The notes under the pieces were generated by a model. It ran no database searches, was not told the origin of the DNA, and saw only the letters and a program-made list of their open reading frames with translations. A DNA stretch of 64,000 nucleotides from Atherinomorus stipes (Eukaryota; Chordata; Actinopteri; Atheriniformes; Atherinidae): positions 62,001 through 126,000 of the forward strand of contig JALJCO010010235.1 of the NCBI GenBank assembly GCA_023101725.1, written 5' to 3'. Within the stretch, counting starts at the first letter, position 1; every line of letters begins with the position of its first letter. The translations under genes and the position numbers were made by a program. Positions 1 to 13,226 of the stretch are shown one piece after another.

Positions 1-299
1 TAACCTTATTTAGAGAAACTAGGTTGTGGTCAGAGTTAGCTAAAGGCTATCTGTTAGCAACGTGGGCACTTCAGACAGTGAGCTATGTTTATCAGACAAG
101 ACAGCATTTAGAAAATAAATAAACTTACAAGTAATGACAAGGTTGTGGTCGCCTCCCTCAGTGTTGCTGCAGAAGTTGTCTTTTAAAATCCATTTGTTGA
201 AAAACCCAGACCTGAGTTAGTCCATGTTGATTCCAGACGGTCATGCTAGCTCCACTTACATTGGTGTATCAGCTCAACTGCAGGAGGGGGGAAGCCAAA

Positions 300-940
300 G
301 ACTGTAAAAACTATGGACGTAGTATCTGTCTCGTCTGAATAGGGGAAAGTGAAGCCAGTTGGTTGTTTCCCACCGTCGCCATCTTGCCGTGTCGCGTGTA
401 TCGTCACTCCCAGAAAATACTAAAATGGGCAAAGCGCAAATGATTGACAGCCAATGTACTCTGGGCTAAACGCTAACCAAGCTCACTCGAAACTAACAGC
501 TAACGAAGATTAGCCCTCTTAGCAGAGGGGTAAAGGTAAGACACACTTAGACTTGCGATTAGTTGACTAAAAACTGCCGTTGTGCTACTCTGCTGCAGAC
601 TGAGACCTTACCGAGAGCAAACAAGGAGCTAACTGGAGCCACCGGTCGGCAGGCCGGCATCTGGACTGCCACATGTCAATCAAAAGGATACGCCCCTATT
701 TATGTTTAATTTCAAGATGAAATAACATCTAAACGGATGAGTTATTAAAAAATTCACCCCCCTCACCATTGACATGAAAGTAAACTTGACCTATTAAACC
801 CAAAATGATTTTTTGAACCAGGCTGTAAACATGATTATTTCTCCTGTGAAATTGGCCTTTTTAACATAAGTGTCTATGGGGATTTGCTCTGTTTTGGAGC
901 CAGCCCCTAGCGGATGAAGAAAGAATTACAATTTTTGAGC
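300..940. repeat. Probable interspersed fish repeat
   Basis: The left part has the phrase AACTATGGACGTAGTATCTG followed by a GC-richer block. The right part has a long AT-rich block ending near GGAGCCAGCCCCTAG. From general familiarity this resembles a repeat common in teleost genomes. No second copy is in this window, so the limits and class are uncertain. Confidence 0.4.
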
Positions 941-3900
941 AACCTAGTAGGCTCACTGTTCTCCAACAGAGTTTGCCCCTTGGAGGGAAGCGAAGCAAAA
1001 TGAGATGGGAGGGGGAAGGCTGTTTGCTTGATAGTCTGCTCTAATTTGAGAAAATAAATTACATAGAATGAAAAAACTAAGTTGATGAGCTGCTGTCTGA
1101 TTCAACTGTTTTTGAACAAAGAAACAAAGCTGACTGACCATAAACAGGGACTTTGATATTCACGCTGGACATTCACATGTCCTCATCAGTGCACAACACT
1201 ATTTATACCCCCCAAAACCCCAGAAAAGTGAAGTTTGATGTCATGGCAATTTGGATATCGATACAATATCACAACACGAAATACCGTGATATATCGGTGT
1301 ATTGATATTTTCTCACACTCCTTGTAACCACATAGCACCTGTATGCTATGAGTTGTCCCGGCGTAACGTCATGATGCCGTGAGAAAATCCTAAAAATCCT
1401 TATACTTTACTTGATGTACTGTTCAATCTCAAGCTAGTGGCAAATACAGAAGCAACATGTGGAGCACGTCTCTCAATCACTGTTAAAGTTGCATCTGAAT
1501 GAAGATGAAGGGGGAAAATTAACACAAATGTCTGAATAACTGAAGAGGAAGTCGTTTATATAGCACTAATAAAAGGCACTAGAAAGGTTTGTGGCTGTGT
1601 TGTAGACAGCTGGAACATTTATATCCCACCTGCTCAGCGACAAACAGGCAAAGTTACAAAAAGTTGGTGAGCAGAGTGAAGCATTCAACAGGGAAAGAAC
1701 AATGTGTTTCCCTAAAGAGGGTGGAGACCAAAGCAGGGCAAAAAGAGAAAAAAAAAAACTGATGTTTGTCAGTGTCTAACATTCAGAAGCATGCAGTCTT
1801 CTAATGTTTGTCACCACCTGCTGATCTGTGAAATCATGTGAGATTATTGGCAGGGAGGATGTGCTTTTCATCATGCATTCTCATACATGTGCTTCAGATA
1901 AACAAAAAACAGGAAGCACTCTGAAAAAAATCCCTAAATACAGCCTAGAGAAATGCCCAACAACACATATATTTACAGCAAACAACCGTGATATCTTGTT
2001 TCATCTGCTTTTAGTAAAACTTTTGATGTTGGGTTAATGTTTTTAGTCAAACTTTAATTTCCAGAAGAAGTGGTAGATGTCTTTCACTATCCTGAGATAT
2101 AAAAAGCTCACATTAAGTACTTCCACATTGCAGCGAAGCATGCTGCCTGAGCAAGGTGACTCTTTCTGTCGTAGAGGACTCGGGAATAGTTCTGAACAAA
2201 GGTACAAACCGTCTCCACTAAAATTAGATGGTGCTGACACAGGCTGCTCAAATCATAGTCTGATGTCAGGCATGTGCACCTCTCCACTGGCAGGAAATTA
2301 AAACTTGAATTTCCTTCTTTTATCCTCTGATATAAATCACCGCAGCCATCTGGGTTGGCAGCTAGAGCCGGCGTCACGTGGACCTCACTGACATCATAAC
2401 ATGTGGTGTCTAGATACTGAAGTTCAAATATCATAAACAGTCCGAGCCCCTTTTTTTTGGAACCCACTTAAAGCCAAGAGCTCTGAATGTTAAAAACAAA
2501 ATCAAAACTAAATTAACATGTAGATCTACTGAGAGAAAGTTTGTAAAAGAATGCGGATGGTTTGGTTGGGATTCAGTTATTGATGAGATGCTTCAGCACA
2601 TAGAACACTGCACCAAACCCTCAGGCTGTGCGCTTGTGCGAGATGGCACATTGTGTACACACGACCATAAATACATGGGCAGTTTTACTGACACATATCC
2701 GGTTCAAACAAACATTATCCCTCTATTTCCTGTTAAATGTGTCACTAAACATTGCTGTTTATCCCGTTGATGGACTTCAACATTTCCCCTGCAGTCAACA
2801 ACACTCGCTCTGTCAGATTTCTCACATCCCTGTTAGTTCGCCTTGAGCTCGGCTGTCGAAGCGAGCGTCGTCAGTTGTATAAAAGCTACTGTGGGACAGC
2901 TTCCAGGTTTTAGGGCATGCTGTACCTGACAGAAATGCTTGGGGGAGCTTCTGTTGCTAAACTCTGTGCATTTCTGCTGCTGTCTGTTTACATCTGCCAT
3001 GCTTGAAGAAAAGCTTGTGCTTGTGGCCACATGATGTTTGTCCTGGAGAGCGAGATGAGTAATGACGACCCCGTAGCTGCAGACTTACTGGAAATTGTAA
3101 CGTGATGCAGTGATTGAGGCTCTTGGTAGTTCTCATTATGAAATGGAAAAGCTGAAGTAAGTGATAATTTTTTTTTTTTTTAATTGCTGGGACGTTCCAG
3201 CTCCTGTGTTTGGGGCTGTCGCAGCTCTTGCGATGTATTCTGTCATACAGCACACAGTTTGCCTGAGCTAACATGTCCTGCCATATTTCTATGTGCATGT
3301 TTCTGGTTTTCATGTGTGGGTCAACAAACCAGAGGAAACATGGAGTGCTAAATTTAAAAACAGTACATGGACGTCCAGCAGAGAAAGGACATCTATAGCT
3401 GAATGTGAGAGTTGGGGGTAGTGATGCACATGATGGAACCAGAGAAGAAGAGTTACACAACACTGTTTCTGTTTGTCCTCTTGGACCAGTATAGTGAAAA
3501 CTTTCATGGTTTCACCAGTCTGTCTTGCTGAATGGGATACTGGAAGTTAAAGTTCTACAAACATGAGCGTGACGTGAGTTTTTTCTTTAAGGTGTCCAGC
3601 AAACTCTCATATTCCAAATTAACCAGCATTGTGTAAGAACTTGAATACTAAGTTGTGAGGCGCAGAGTTAACATGACTCTGCACTTTAAGATGCTGCATC
3701 ATGGAATGATCTGATGAAAACAGACTTTAAGTGAAGAGGAAAGTTTCCTTATCCATCAAGTAATCAGCCAGATGACACTCACTAAAATGTATGGGTATAT
3801 GCAAAGATGATACAGGAGTTTGAAGTGTTTTTAGTTGATTTCATTAAAGGTATTGTGTGTGTGGCTCTTCCTGTTCTTATTTTAGCCACATGACCTCCAC

Positions 3901-4134
3901 AACAGGCTCACACACAGTTAAATGTTATCTGATAGTTTTCTAGAAATGATGCCACAACACTGAGTTGAAGTGTCGTTGCTAAGAAACCTGATAATCAGCT
4001 GCTGAAGTCCTTTTAACTTATTAAAAGGACTTTGGCCCACCACCACCAGTCTTCTTTTAAGGTACTTTTGTCCTTTCTGTTGTTTGATGAGTTGCCAGTG
4101 TAGATTGAATACTCAGGAATTATACTGAGGCAGA

Positions 4135-4153
4135 GGGGGGGGGGGGGGGGGGG
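4135..4153. repeat. Poly-G run (19 G)
   Basis: A homopolymer of 19 G in otherwise ordinary sequence. Its length is unlikely to be exact in any assembly. Confidence 0.9.
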
Positions 4154-4417
4154 TCTGGTTACTATGTGATTTACAGTAGCTCGACTGTACCAACTCTTGA
4201 GAGAAATATTTTTGATCTTTATCTCAGAATACATTGCTACTATATGTAGACTCTGGATTCTATTCAGATTCTAACTATGTCCACTTGTCAAGGTGCTGGC
4301 TGGAAGTAATCAGTGTTTCTGTTCAACCACTGAGTAACATTCGGACAGTGTGCCAAAAGAGCCCAACAAGCTCTGCAGTCCATGTTTGGTTACAGCCCTA
4401 AGTGGGATATTGTTGCA

Positions 4418-4790
4418 GGGTTATTATAGTTAACTAAAACGAAGACTGAAACTAAAACTACCGTGCCGTACCGTCTTCTTCTGCTTATCTGGGATCAGGT
4501 CGCGGGGGCAGCTGGCTAAGCAGGAAGCCCAGACTTTCCTCTCCCCGGCCACAGCCGCCAGCTCAGCCAGGGGGATCCCGAGGCGTTCCCAGGCCAGCCG
4601 GGAAACGTGAAACTAAAACTAGCAGTGAAAAAATAATTTAGTGAACTGAAATAAAAATAAAAACGCAAATTAAGAAAGAAACTAAAACGAAATAGAAACT
4701 ACAAAGAACAATGCAAAACTAACTAAAACTAAACTTAATTGTAGATATATTCAGCTTAGTTTTTGTTGTCGTTTCGTTTTCTCCCTTAAT
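4418..4790. repeat. Repeat with AACTAAAAC motifs and a GC-rich insert
   Basis: The left end reads TTATAGTTAACTAAAACGAA with many further ACTAAAAC motifs. The right end near 4750-4785 has the complementary TTAGTTTTTGTTGTCG, so the ends are roughly inverted. A GC-rich block at about 4462-4610 (CGGGGGCAGCTGGCTAAGC and flanks) interrupts it and looks like a second repeat. Class unknown. Confidence 0.45.
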
Positions 4791-5157
4791 TAGACGTGAG
4801 ATGCCTGTCCTGCGACAGCTGCTGTTCTTCCACTTTTCCTCCAGATGGTGGCAGTATAGGGGCTATAATCTGCAGCACCTGAACTAGAAGAAGGTGCTTA
4901 GCAGCCAAAAATGGCTCAAGTTGCAGCAGGTCGAAAATGCCACAGGATTTTTGAATATTCATAAATATTTATAGTATTTAGTATAAACCATGAGAGTATT
5001 TCGATAAACGACCCACTAATGGATAAGAGTAAGTGTATTGTGATGAAGACTGATGGAAACTGTGGAATGTAACTAAAAGGGAAAAATCCAACAAATTTGA
5101 AAGTTAATTTGCGAAGTTCTCACAGAGACGCTCATGAAACGTTCACAGTTACACTGA

Positions 5158-5160
<3 letters not shown>

Positions 5161-5206
<46 letters not shown>
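5161..5206. repeat. (TA)n microsatellite
   Basis: About 23 uninterrupted TA units. Confidence 0.95.
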
Positions 5207-5212
<6 letters not shown>

Positions 5213-5281
5213 AAATAAAAAACTCTTTCCCTTTTGGTGTTGATGTCAACTGCAGTTACTGGTTCTTTTCCATCCTGGAAG

Positions 5282-5286
<5 letters not shown>

Positions 5287-5318
<32 letters not shown>
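5287..5318. repeat. (TG)n microsatellite
   Basis: About 16 uninterrupted TG units. Confidence 0.95.
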
Positions 5319-5320
<2 letters not shown>

Positions 5321-5381
5321 GAGGTTTGAGAAAATGACTACTTCTTCCACTGAATTACAGTTTCTACCAGTGTGACCCCTA

Positions 5382-5395
5382 CCGCCACCTACTGG
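5382..5395 (-). promoter_or_regulatory. CTCF-like motif, minus orientation
   Basis: Read on the minus strand the sequence is CCAGTAGGTGGCGG. It fits the degenerate vertebrate CTCF core CCASYAGRKGGCRS at every position. A plus-strand match lies 126 bp downstream. A motif match alone does not show occupancy, and such motifs are often carried by repeats. Confidence 0.3.
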
Positions 5396-5520
5396 TGACA
5401 GTTTACAGCCTAGTTTATTCAGTTCTTACAGATCCAGATCAGTCCAGTTCCCACAGATCACTTCAGATGTGATTTTCTAGAAAACTTAAAGGTGATAGCT
5501 ACAATTTTAATTCCTCCCCA

Positions 5521-5534
5521 CCAGTAGGTGGCGC
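5521..5534 (+). promoter_or_regulatory. CTCF-like motif, plus orientation
   Basis: CCAGTAGGTGGCGC fits the CTCF core consensus at every position. With the minus-strand match at 5382-5395 it forms a divergent pair. Function is inferred from the motif only. Confidence 0.3.
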
Positions 5535-5606
5535 ACTAATACACTTACTTAATTAGCATTAGCAACGTTACAGAACCGACCAACCATTAATTACCATTAG
5601 CAAAAG

Positions 5607-6145
5607 TTTAAAGATACAGTATGTCAGAATTACATACATCCAGTGGTAAAGATCAGTGTATGAAAGAAAATATGTTTTCTTTCAAATGACTTCATATTCC
5701 AAGCACTGTTGTGAATGTACGGTGGTCATTAGAGGCCAAAATTCTCCCAGACATAAAGATGTTCTCATCTGTGAGTGAATCCAGTGGTCTCAGGTTTAGC
5801 TGTGACTGTACTGAGTCGCTACTTTTAATGTCTTTTAAGGCATTACTTATCCCAAACAGTGCTCTAACTCCCATTAAACAAAGCTGGTACAGCAGTTTTT
5901 AAGTTCAGAGGGTTCTCACTTCACACACAATGTCCATTTAGGGATACCGTAGTAAAAATGGCGGCACAAATATGGCAGCCTCCATATGTGCACCGCCCAG
6001 CAAGTAGATATAAATTACTCATTCTAAGAAAATAAGCATATAACAGCTATTCTAGTGCAGTGATTACACATAAATAGAAAGACAGTTTCTATTATTAAAT
6101 TTTTCTGCCATCGGCCATTAGTATTTTTACATACTGTACCTTTAA
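5607..6145. mobile_element. TTTAA-flanked MITE, copy A
   Basis: The ends are inverted: TTTAAAGATACAGTATGT on the left and ACATACTGTACCTTTAA on the right. The body closely matches 21589-22141, including the phrase TTCCAAGCACTGTTGTGAAT. Both ends sit on TTTAA. There is no coding capacity, so it is a non-autonomous element. The TTAA/TTTAA target suggests a piggyBac-like mobiliser, but the terminal bases are not typical of that group, so the class stays open. Confidence 0.8.
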
Positions 6146-6639
6146 CTTACATATCCAGGAGGAAAGTGGCAACCTCTGCAGGGCTTTTGAGCCCCTTTAC
6201 TACTTTCACCCTCGTCCTGCTTCATTTTTTGTCTGTTTGAATTTGAGAAATGTAATGCAAGGAAGACACTCTTTCTACACATGGCAATCGAGCTAGCAAC
6301 TCCAGAGCTAACACTAATGACAAAAAATCCCAACATTGGCATGGTAATCAGATGTAAATATTTACTTTACTGACCTGTCAAAATTTATAGAAAAATTTAT
6401 ATGCAATAAAAAATTGGGGGTAAAGTTAATATTTTTATTCTGCACCCCTCTAGATGCTCTGTGGATGTATTATTAGTATTATTTCTAAAAAAAAAAAGAA
6501 AAAAAAAAGGAATCATTGTTTTGATTAAAAAGTTATAGCTATCAGCTATTGTTATACTGTAAATGCAGCATAAATTAAAACCTAAAAGCATTCCCTTAAT
6601 ATGACTCTAAAGAGTGTGATCTGGTGTGTATATGTGTGT

Positions 6640-6725
6640 ACTTTCTTGTATTGAGATATTATTTTCATAGTTGTTTTTATGTAAAGCACTTTGTGCTGCT
6701 TTGGTATGAAAGGTGCTTTATTTAT
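6640..6725 (+). mobile_element. LINE 3' tail, L2-like
   Basis: The sequence TTTTTATGTAAAGCACTTTG followed by TGCTTTATTTATTTATTT resembles the 3' end of teleost L2-type retrotransposons, which end in short AT-rich repeats. Only the tail is present. Confidence 0.5.
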
Positions 6726-6744
6726 TTATTTTTTGATAAACTGG

Positions 6745-6951
6745 TTAGATCCCCAAGGGGAAATTAGGGCTCTGCATTTTACCCATCTCTGTACTGTGAG
6801 TATCAGAGAGCAGTGGGCTGCTAAAGCAGCCCGGTGAGCAGTTGGTGGGGTTAAGGACCCTGCTCAGGGGTCCACGGTGGTTCCCCCTAGTGTTGGGGAC
6901 GTGAACCCAGGTCCTCCGCGCCAAAGCCCATGACGCTACCATTTGATTCAT
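6745..6951 (-). repeat. Interspersed fish repeat fragment
   Basis: It shares a long block around GTTAAGGACC and GCTCAGGGGTCCAC with 42121-42335. In the minus orientation it reads CCCTGAGCA, then AACTGCTC, then GGGTAAAATGCAGAG, a common teleost interspersed repeat. Class not determined. Confidence 0.6.
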
Positions 6952-9900
6952 CTCAGCTCAACAGCAGCAGCAGATTGTTCCTGCTTTTTCCACACAATGA
7001 TCATACTAATATATTCATGGTGTTGTTTTCAAACTAAATGTTATTCAGACTCTTATAAACTCTTGAGAATTTTTGGACAACGTGTGGGTTGCCAGTTTAG
7101 CCCTTTTTTGTAAAGTTGTAATTGTTTTAATTCTTATTTCTCTCAGTGGATGTGTCCAACCCGACACTGGGCTTGTCTGAGAACAAAAAGAAACAAGACC
7201 AACTATTTTTCAGAGTGACCTCCTGTTTTTTCAGCTGCGCTGCTGTGAGTGGTTGATCCCCTCTGAATGGGCGGGTCTGCTGTAGCTCACTGGTTGTCTT
7301 GAAAGATAAGTGTTACCAAGGACTACTTGGTTAAGCATGTGGATCCAGTTCAAACGTGTTGTCTTTAGAGACGTACACTGTTTCGCTCTCATGGACTGTT
7401 TGCTTGTGGAGTCAGCCAGGGCAGAGCTATTAGAAGAGATTTATTTTAAAAGGCCCCAAAACAGACACAAATATTTCTGCCCAGGAGATTGTGCAACAAT
7501 GTGAGAACAGCAGGGATCAGTCTGCTTTTCCTTTTAAAGATATTTTTAGATTAAAGGGGCCAAAAGCAGATCAGACACAAGAAGAGAAGTAGAAAAATGC
7601 GCAAATGTGATTACTGTGTGTTCAAAGTGATTATACTTACTTAATCATCAGCTAAGTCTAGCTGATGTTTAAGCAAGAATATTCATGTTAATACCAGAGA
7701 GGCTTCCCAAAAGAACATTTCTTGCAAAGCTGCCTGAATTTATTTCAGGGTGACCATGCAGGAAAAGTGTGCTGGTCTGATTGCACATTTAAAATTTACA
7801 GTGTATCTTGCATCATGTCTGCAGAGACCAAACAAACATGACACACATCTTTGCCAGCGCTGTGCTCATTTGGCATAAAACAACAGGCTGATACATGAAC
7901 CGACAGACACAGAGAAGGAGGACAGCAGTTGCTGATCACACACATGAACACAGCCTCCTTTCATTTTCCTCAAAGTGCCATGAGCATTCTTAGACAGAAG
8001 GGGGGTGTTGTTTTAAAAGCCCTGCATTTTTAATGTTTTGTGCAGGGCTATGTTTTCTCTGCAGTGGGTTCAATTCTCTGCCTCTGCTAAAGCTAATACT
8101 AAGGATTCAATGAACAAATGCTGTGTGCATGTGCAGAGGGAAAGGGTTGTGTGCTTCTTAAATTCTTCTGTAACCCTTGGCTGCTGTCCAGAAGCTGTTT
8201 CCTGTCTGTTCCTTTGTCCAGGATCTACTTTAAAGACCAGAAAGAACATGTTTGAAAATGCTCTATATGTTCACTTAGGTGCAACTTTTTCTATCTAAAA
8301 TATAGAGTTTGTCATTTTCTCTGCTCTGGGTGTGGTCTGGACAACGTGTCATGTGATCCCCCTCCCATTGCTTCTTTTTTTCTTTGCACTTATACATGCA
8401 CTCATTCACTGTCTTTGTTGTTCAAGCAGCTCTGCAGTCTAGATTCCTAAGGAGTGAGTCTACCTGCCACACCCTGACTCTGCCAAATAAGACCACTGCA
8501 ACAAATCCACATGAATGTTCAGCTCTTCCTCCACTTCAACTCTTCCTGCTTGGTGTCATGGCTGTTATCGAACCACAACATCCCTCCTCACAGAGCCTGC
8601 CGTGACCCAACCCAAAGTTTCTCTCCAGTTGGCTTTTTTAGTCCTTCTTGCAGGCAGCAGCAGCAGTGGGCGGGTCATTGTGTGTCTGACCGTCCAATCT
8701 GCCTGAGCCTGCTTTGCTGGCTTGTGGATGCCGAGGTGGAGCCTCTGCAGATTTTAAGAGGGCGGAGCAGCAAGTTTTTCTACCACTGGACGTGTGTGCC
8801 TGTGTTTGTGTGTGTTTACATGTGTGTATCCGTGTGCATGTGTGTTTGTTCACCTTATGTTTTGGACTGAAGTGTTTCCAAAGTGGGTGTCTGACGTGAT
8901 CCAGCTTTCGGAGAGCATTTTGGTAGAATATACAACAACATAGAGGATAAAACTCTCAGTCAGACCTATGGTACGTATCTGGATTGTATTTCCCTTTATG
9001 CCTGTTCTTTTGTGAAAGCTCGTGTGGGAAGGCTTCCTCTTAGATTGATACCTGTCAAATATGTTCTGGCTTTTGCCTCGGAGGATATTTTCACCAGATC
9101 AGAGTTTTTGCAAGTCATTATTGAGCTGAAAGCATGTAGCACCTATCCTCTGTGTTGTGGTGATCAAATTTGCTGCCTTGTTAAGTCAAGTTAAGGAAAG
9201 TTGGCAACAGACTAAAGACTAGGCTACCATGCTACTGTTATTGTTGCTTTTATGGACCTCGGGGGCAGTTGTTGCTAAGGTAGCAACAAAATAGGATCCA
9301 AATAAAAAGTGAATGCCTTAATGTCTACTGAAGGACACTGGACTTGTGTTTTGCTGTCTCTCACTGTGAGTGTGGGGGCATCTTTTAGGCAAAATCTTAA
9401 TTCTTCTTCTGCTGTTCAGCATGAACTCCTCGTACTGTGCAGTGCATAGACAGATGAAGTAAATACTTAAAAATATAAGTTCAGTGTGTCTGTCTTTTTA
9501 TAATAAATGAGAAGTACTTATCTTTAGTTAAGTGTTAAATTGCAAAAGTAGGTAGATATGAAACAGAAACCATGATGTAAAGTTGACATATTATATTTCT
9601 CCTGGATTTAATTAATCTAATAAAAAAGTGAATTAACAGCACATCAGCAGCCTGTAACAGTGGATTTTTACTTATAGCTCCACTCTTGACTTCACTCAGC
9701 TGCCTGCTTGCTCATGAAGTCTTCTGACCTTCTGATCATCCTCATCCACCTCTAAAACAGCACTAAGTTGTTTCAGTGACGCACTCACTGCAGCTTACAT
9801 CATTGATGCTGTTTGGGTGATGTACATCATCACTACTGACCATTCAGAAAGTTGCCAGTGCTATTTTAAAGCAGCGAGTGAGCTGGGGAGTCCTTTCCAG

Positions 9901-10599
9901 CAGTGTGCCTGCTAGTGGTGTTGGGTGGGGCGCAGCATTAGTCATCAGTTTTCATTAGAGGGCCAGGCTTTTATCACAGTTGTTAGGTAAGGCCTGTATA
10001 CATCTTACATTGTTCTCTTCTGGCAAACAAACATGCAGAATGTTGCCTGTGAAAGACATCACAAAAGGTTTTTAAAGGACATCATGCCACCGATATCCAC
10101 ATTGTTTTACTGCAGTGCCATGGTCATGTGATGTGGCCTTTCCAGAATGACCATGGTGTTGTCATGAGTGTCCTATCATCACATTTTGTGTTATCCTCAT
10201 TATTTACTAGCATAAAACCAGAAGCTGTGTGTATATGATGACATATAGGGTGTATAGTGGGAAAAGCGGCACTCACTAAAGTAGTCTGTTGAATTTGTTT
10301 GGCTTTCAGTGATTTTTACTCAAATAATGAGCTTTAATGAATGACCACATGCTTTTGGAGGGCTATGTTAGATTCCAAATTAAATTAAAGCCTTGCAGCC
10401 ATATAAAATGAAATCACAATGTTTAGCATTATGTGTCTACACTCAAGTTTATTCCAATGTGTTCATGTCGTGTTTTAGTCTTTAGTTGCGTTATAGTCCA
10501 CAGTATCTAATCAATTCCCTTACCAAATATGAACACAGCAACACTCTGAAACTGACCCTGCATATAAGGAATCACTGAAAACCTTTATTTATATCACCA

Positions 10600-10692
10600 T
10601 ATCAGCAAGCCACTTTATTTATAAAGCGCATTTAAAAACAGCATCAAGGCTCACAACAATCACAACAATAAATGCTCCTTTTTTTTTTTTTT
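10600..10692 (-). mobile_element. LINE 3' tail fragment, L2-like
   Basis: CACTTTATTTATAAAGCGCA followed by TTTAAAAACAGC is the reverse complement of a typical L2-like tail. It is followed by a T run of about 14. Confidence 0.45.
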
Positions 10693-12079
10693 TACTCCAA
10701 TGAAAGTGGTGGAAAAAGCAATTAGCAGAAACCTTTCACTTAGGAAACAGTCATGGTATATCTGTAAGCTATGTCCTGCCTAAGTGTAGCCATAATTGAC
10801 ACTTGAGAAAAATATTGTGAAAACTCTCACATTGTGTTAACATCAACTATTTGGGGTTAGCTTGCGTCCCACTAGCTTCTGCTCCACAGTGTGGCGTCTG
10901 TTTTTTATGATAAGTTGATATCTGAATGATCTTCTCTTCCATGTTCAGTTGTTATTTGTCAACACTGTCACTATTTGGATGAAAGCATCACATTTATTTG
11001 GAAAAAATGTACCAGCTAATGCTTTAGCTTGCATCACAGTTTGATAGCATTTTAACATTTTAGCTAAATATGAGATGGCAAGCCACATTAGTCTATGACT
11101 ATAGTTTAATTTTTTTATATATTTATATCCAAATGAAGGTAATTTAACAGTTTTATTTTGAGGCAAAGATCTTGTAAAGTTGTTCGCTTAATATTTTGAG
11201 AATTTAAGCTTTTACTTCTGCTCTTTAGACAAAAAAAAAAATGAGAATAGGCATGGACTATAATAGGCATAAACACAAGTCATCCCACAGGTATTTTTCC
11301 TCCAGGTTTGTTTTTGGAAAAAGAAAACATCCAAATAATATGGAAAAGAACAACTTTGAAGTGGCCTTGACTGTATAACAAGATCAGAATACATGCTAAC
11401 GTCATAATAACTGATTCTGTAGTCACCTCATGTGTTTTAAAGATTTCACAATTAAAGGTGCCTCAGATGAAAAAGGCACCATGTGCAAAATATACTACAT
11501 GCACTGCATGTATCCTAATAAAAACAATAAAACAAAAGATGCAATAAAATGAGCAGGAAAAACATTTGTCTGTGGATGGAAAGCCTAGCATTGACAAGCT
11601 GCTGCCCTGGACACATGAGGAATGTAGGAATGCAACATTTTGGAGTCACAGCAGACAGAAAACTGTCTAATTGCTTGGGTGGATCTTAGGTTGAGTCCGG
11701 TGAGCTCAGTGCAATGCATAACAAAGCTTTAACTTTTTACACACAGCTGGAAATCAGAGTCAAGTTAAAGCAAAGGATTCCTTACTATAGTTTAGTGGTT
11801 TTCCTTTAGCTTAAGCTGGTTTATCTGGTTCTTTTCTAATAAATCCTTGATTCTTTTGACCCTTTTGGGTCTTTAGTTTTCATTTCTGTGGGCTGTTTTT
11901 TCTGTGTGAGCAACCACTGCTCATATTTTTTAAATGTAGCTTTATCCTCCCTCCATATCTCGTGACATAGAAAATAGGCTTCTTGTGAAATAGAAATAGA
12001 AATCAGGCTTTACTTCAGTGCAGAGTTGAGGGAAGCGACTGAACTGACTGAAAATCATGCTCACAACTGACAGTTTACG

Positions 12080-12230
12080 TGCATTCAACTCAGTTCAGTT
12101 TTATTTGTGCACCAGTTCACAATGTCTTAACTCAGGTCATGTCGACTCGAGCCAATTCATTATGATCCAGTCAGTGTTCATTCAAGCTAATTCATAATAA
12201 ATATTACCTAAGGAATGCTATTGCATCAAA
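12080..12230 (-). mobile_element. LINE 3' tail fragment, L2-like
   Basis: The phrase CAGTTCAGTTTTATTTGTGC followed by CAGTTCACAA resembles the reverse complement of teleost L2-like tails (TTTATTTGTATAGCGC in better copies). Degenerate. Confidence 0.4.
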
Positions 12231-12689
12231 TCTAGACTTGGATTTGATCCTCCATCCTAAACTGCGTGGTGCAGCTGATGACAGTGGAAAGGAAAAAAAA
12301 AATTTTTACAGGAAGAACATCCGGCTCAGGGTTGCATGATTTCTTTATTTTGGCAGAATGAGTGTGCTGGATATGATAATTTGTCATGTTATTATTTTGT
12401 TGCATGCAAAGCTCTGCATTGAAGAGATTGCAGAGCTTTGCAATCCCTTTTAATGGACTGTGTAGAAATGAGTAGCTTATCTGGTTTCTTTCTCCAGCAG
12501 TGGTTCGATTTGAGTTCAGCCTTGTCTGACTTTGGTAAATGGCGTCTGTTAGGGGTATAATGTTAGGGGTCAGAGGGTAATTGTTATGCTATATTGAGAC
12601 CAAAATCAGCCCTCTGGCAAGCTTGCATTATCAAGGCTTTGGTTAAGTGCTTTTTGGATCCCTCAAACAATTGTAAGCCTCAGCAGAGC

Positions 12690-13226
12690 TACACTGTAAA
12701 TATTACAGTTGCAATGTGATACCAGTATGTCTTTTACATTGCAACTGTAATTTTTACAGTGAAAAACTGGCCGCTGCGGTTGCCAGTTTTTCACTGTATA
12801 ATTACAGTAAAAACGTGTCAATTACAGCTGACAATGTTTCAGTATTTAACTGTTATTTTGGCAGTAAACTATGATGACTAAATGTATGCAAAAGTAACTG
12901 TGACCAAGATGATGTAACATAATAATTTGTACATTGCCACTGTAATTTACTGGGTGATAAGCTGACAGTTTTTACTGTAAATTTTGTGAATATTTTTTGT
13001 AAAAAAAAAGAAAGAAAAAAAAGACTGTCGTATTTTAACTGTTTTTATTGTAAGAAAATACAGTGAATAACAATTGTGTTCTGCAAAATTTACGGTTGCC
13101 AAAATGGCATACTGTTATATGCTCTACATTCTCACATTGTAAATTTGACGGTGAAAAAATGGCAACCACAGATGCCAGTTTTTCACCCTAAATTATACAG
13201 ATTTTTTCTTCTTTTTTTACAGTGTA
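12690..13226. mobile_element. MITE with TACACTGTAAA termini
   Basis: The left end is TACACTGTAAATATTACAG and the right end is CTTTTTTTACAGTGTA, so the termini are inverted. The body repeats ACTGTAA and TTGCCAGTTTTTCAC many times on both strands. It includes a hairpin at about 12757-12797 with 14-15 bp arms of GTGAAAAACTGG type. There is no open frame. Superfamily not determined. Confidence 0.7.

Noticed and set aside
2830..3030. CpG-richer block with TATAAAAG as a promoter, possibly for cast
   Set aside because: No downstream first exon can be recognised; one TATA-like match in AT-rich DNA is not enough.
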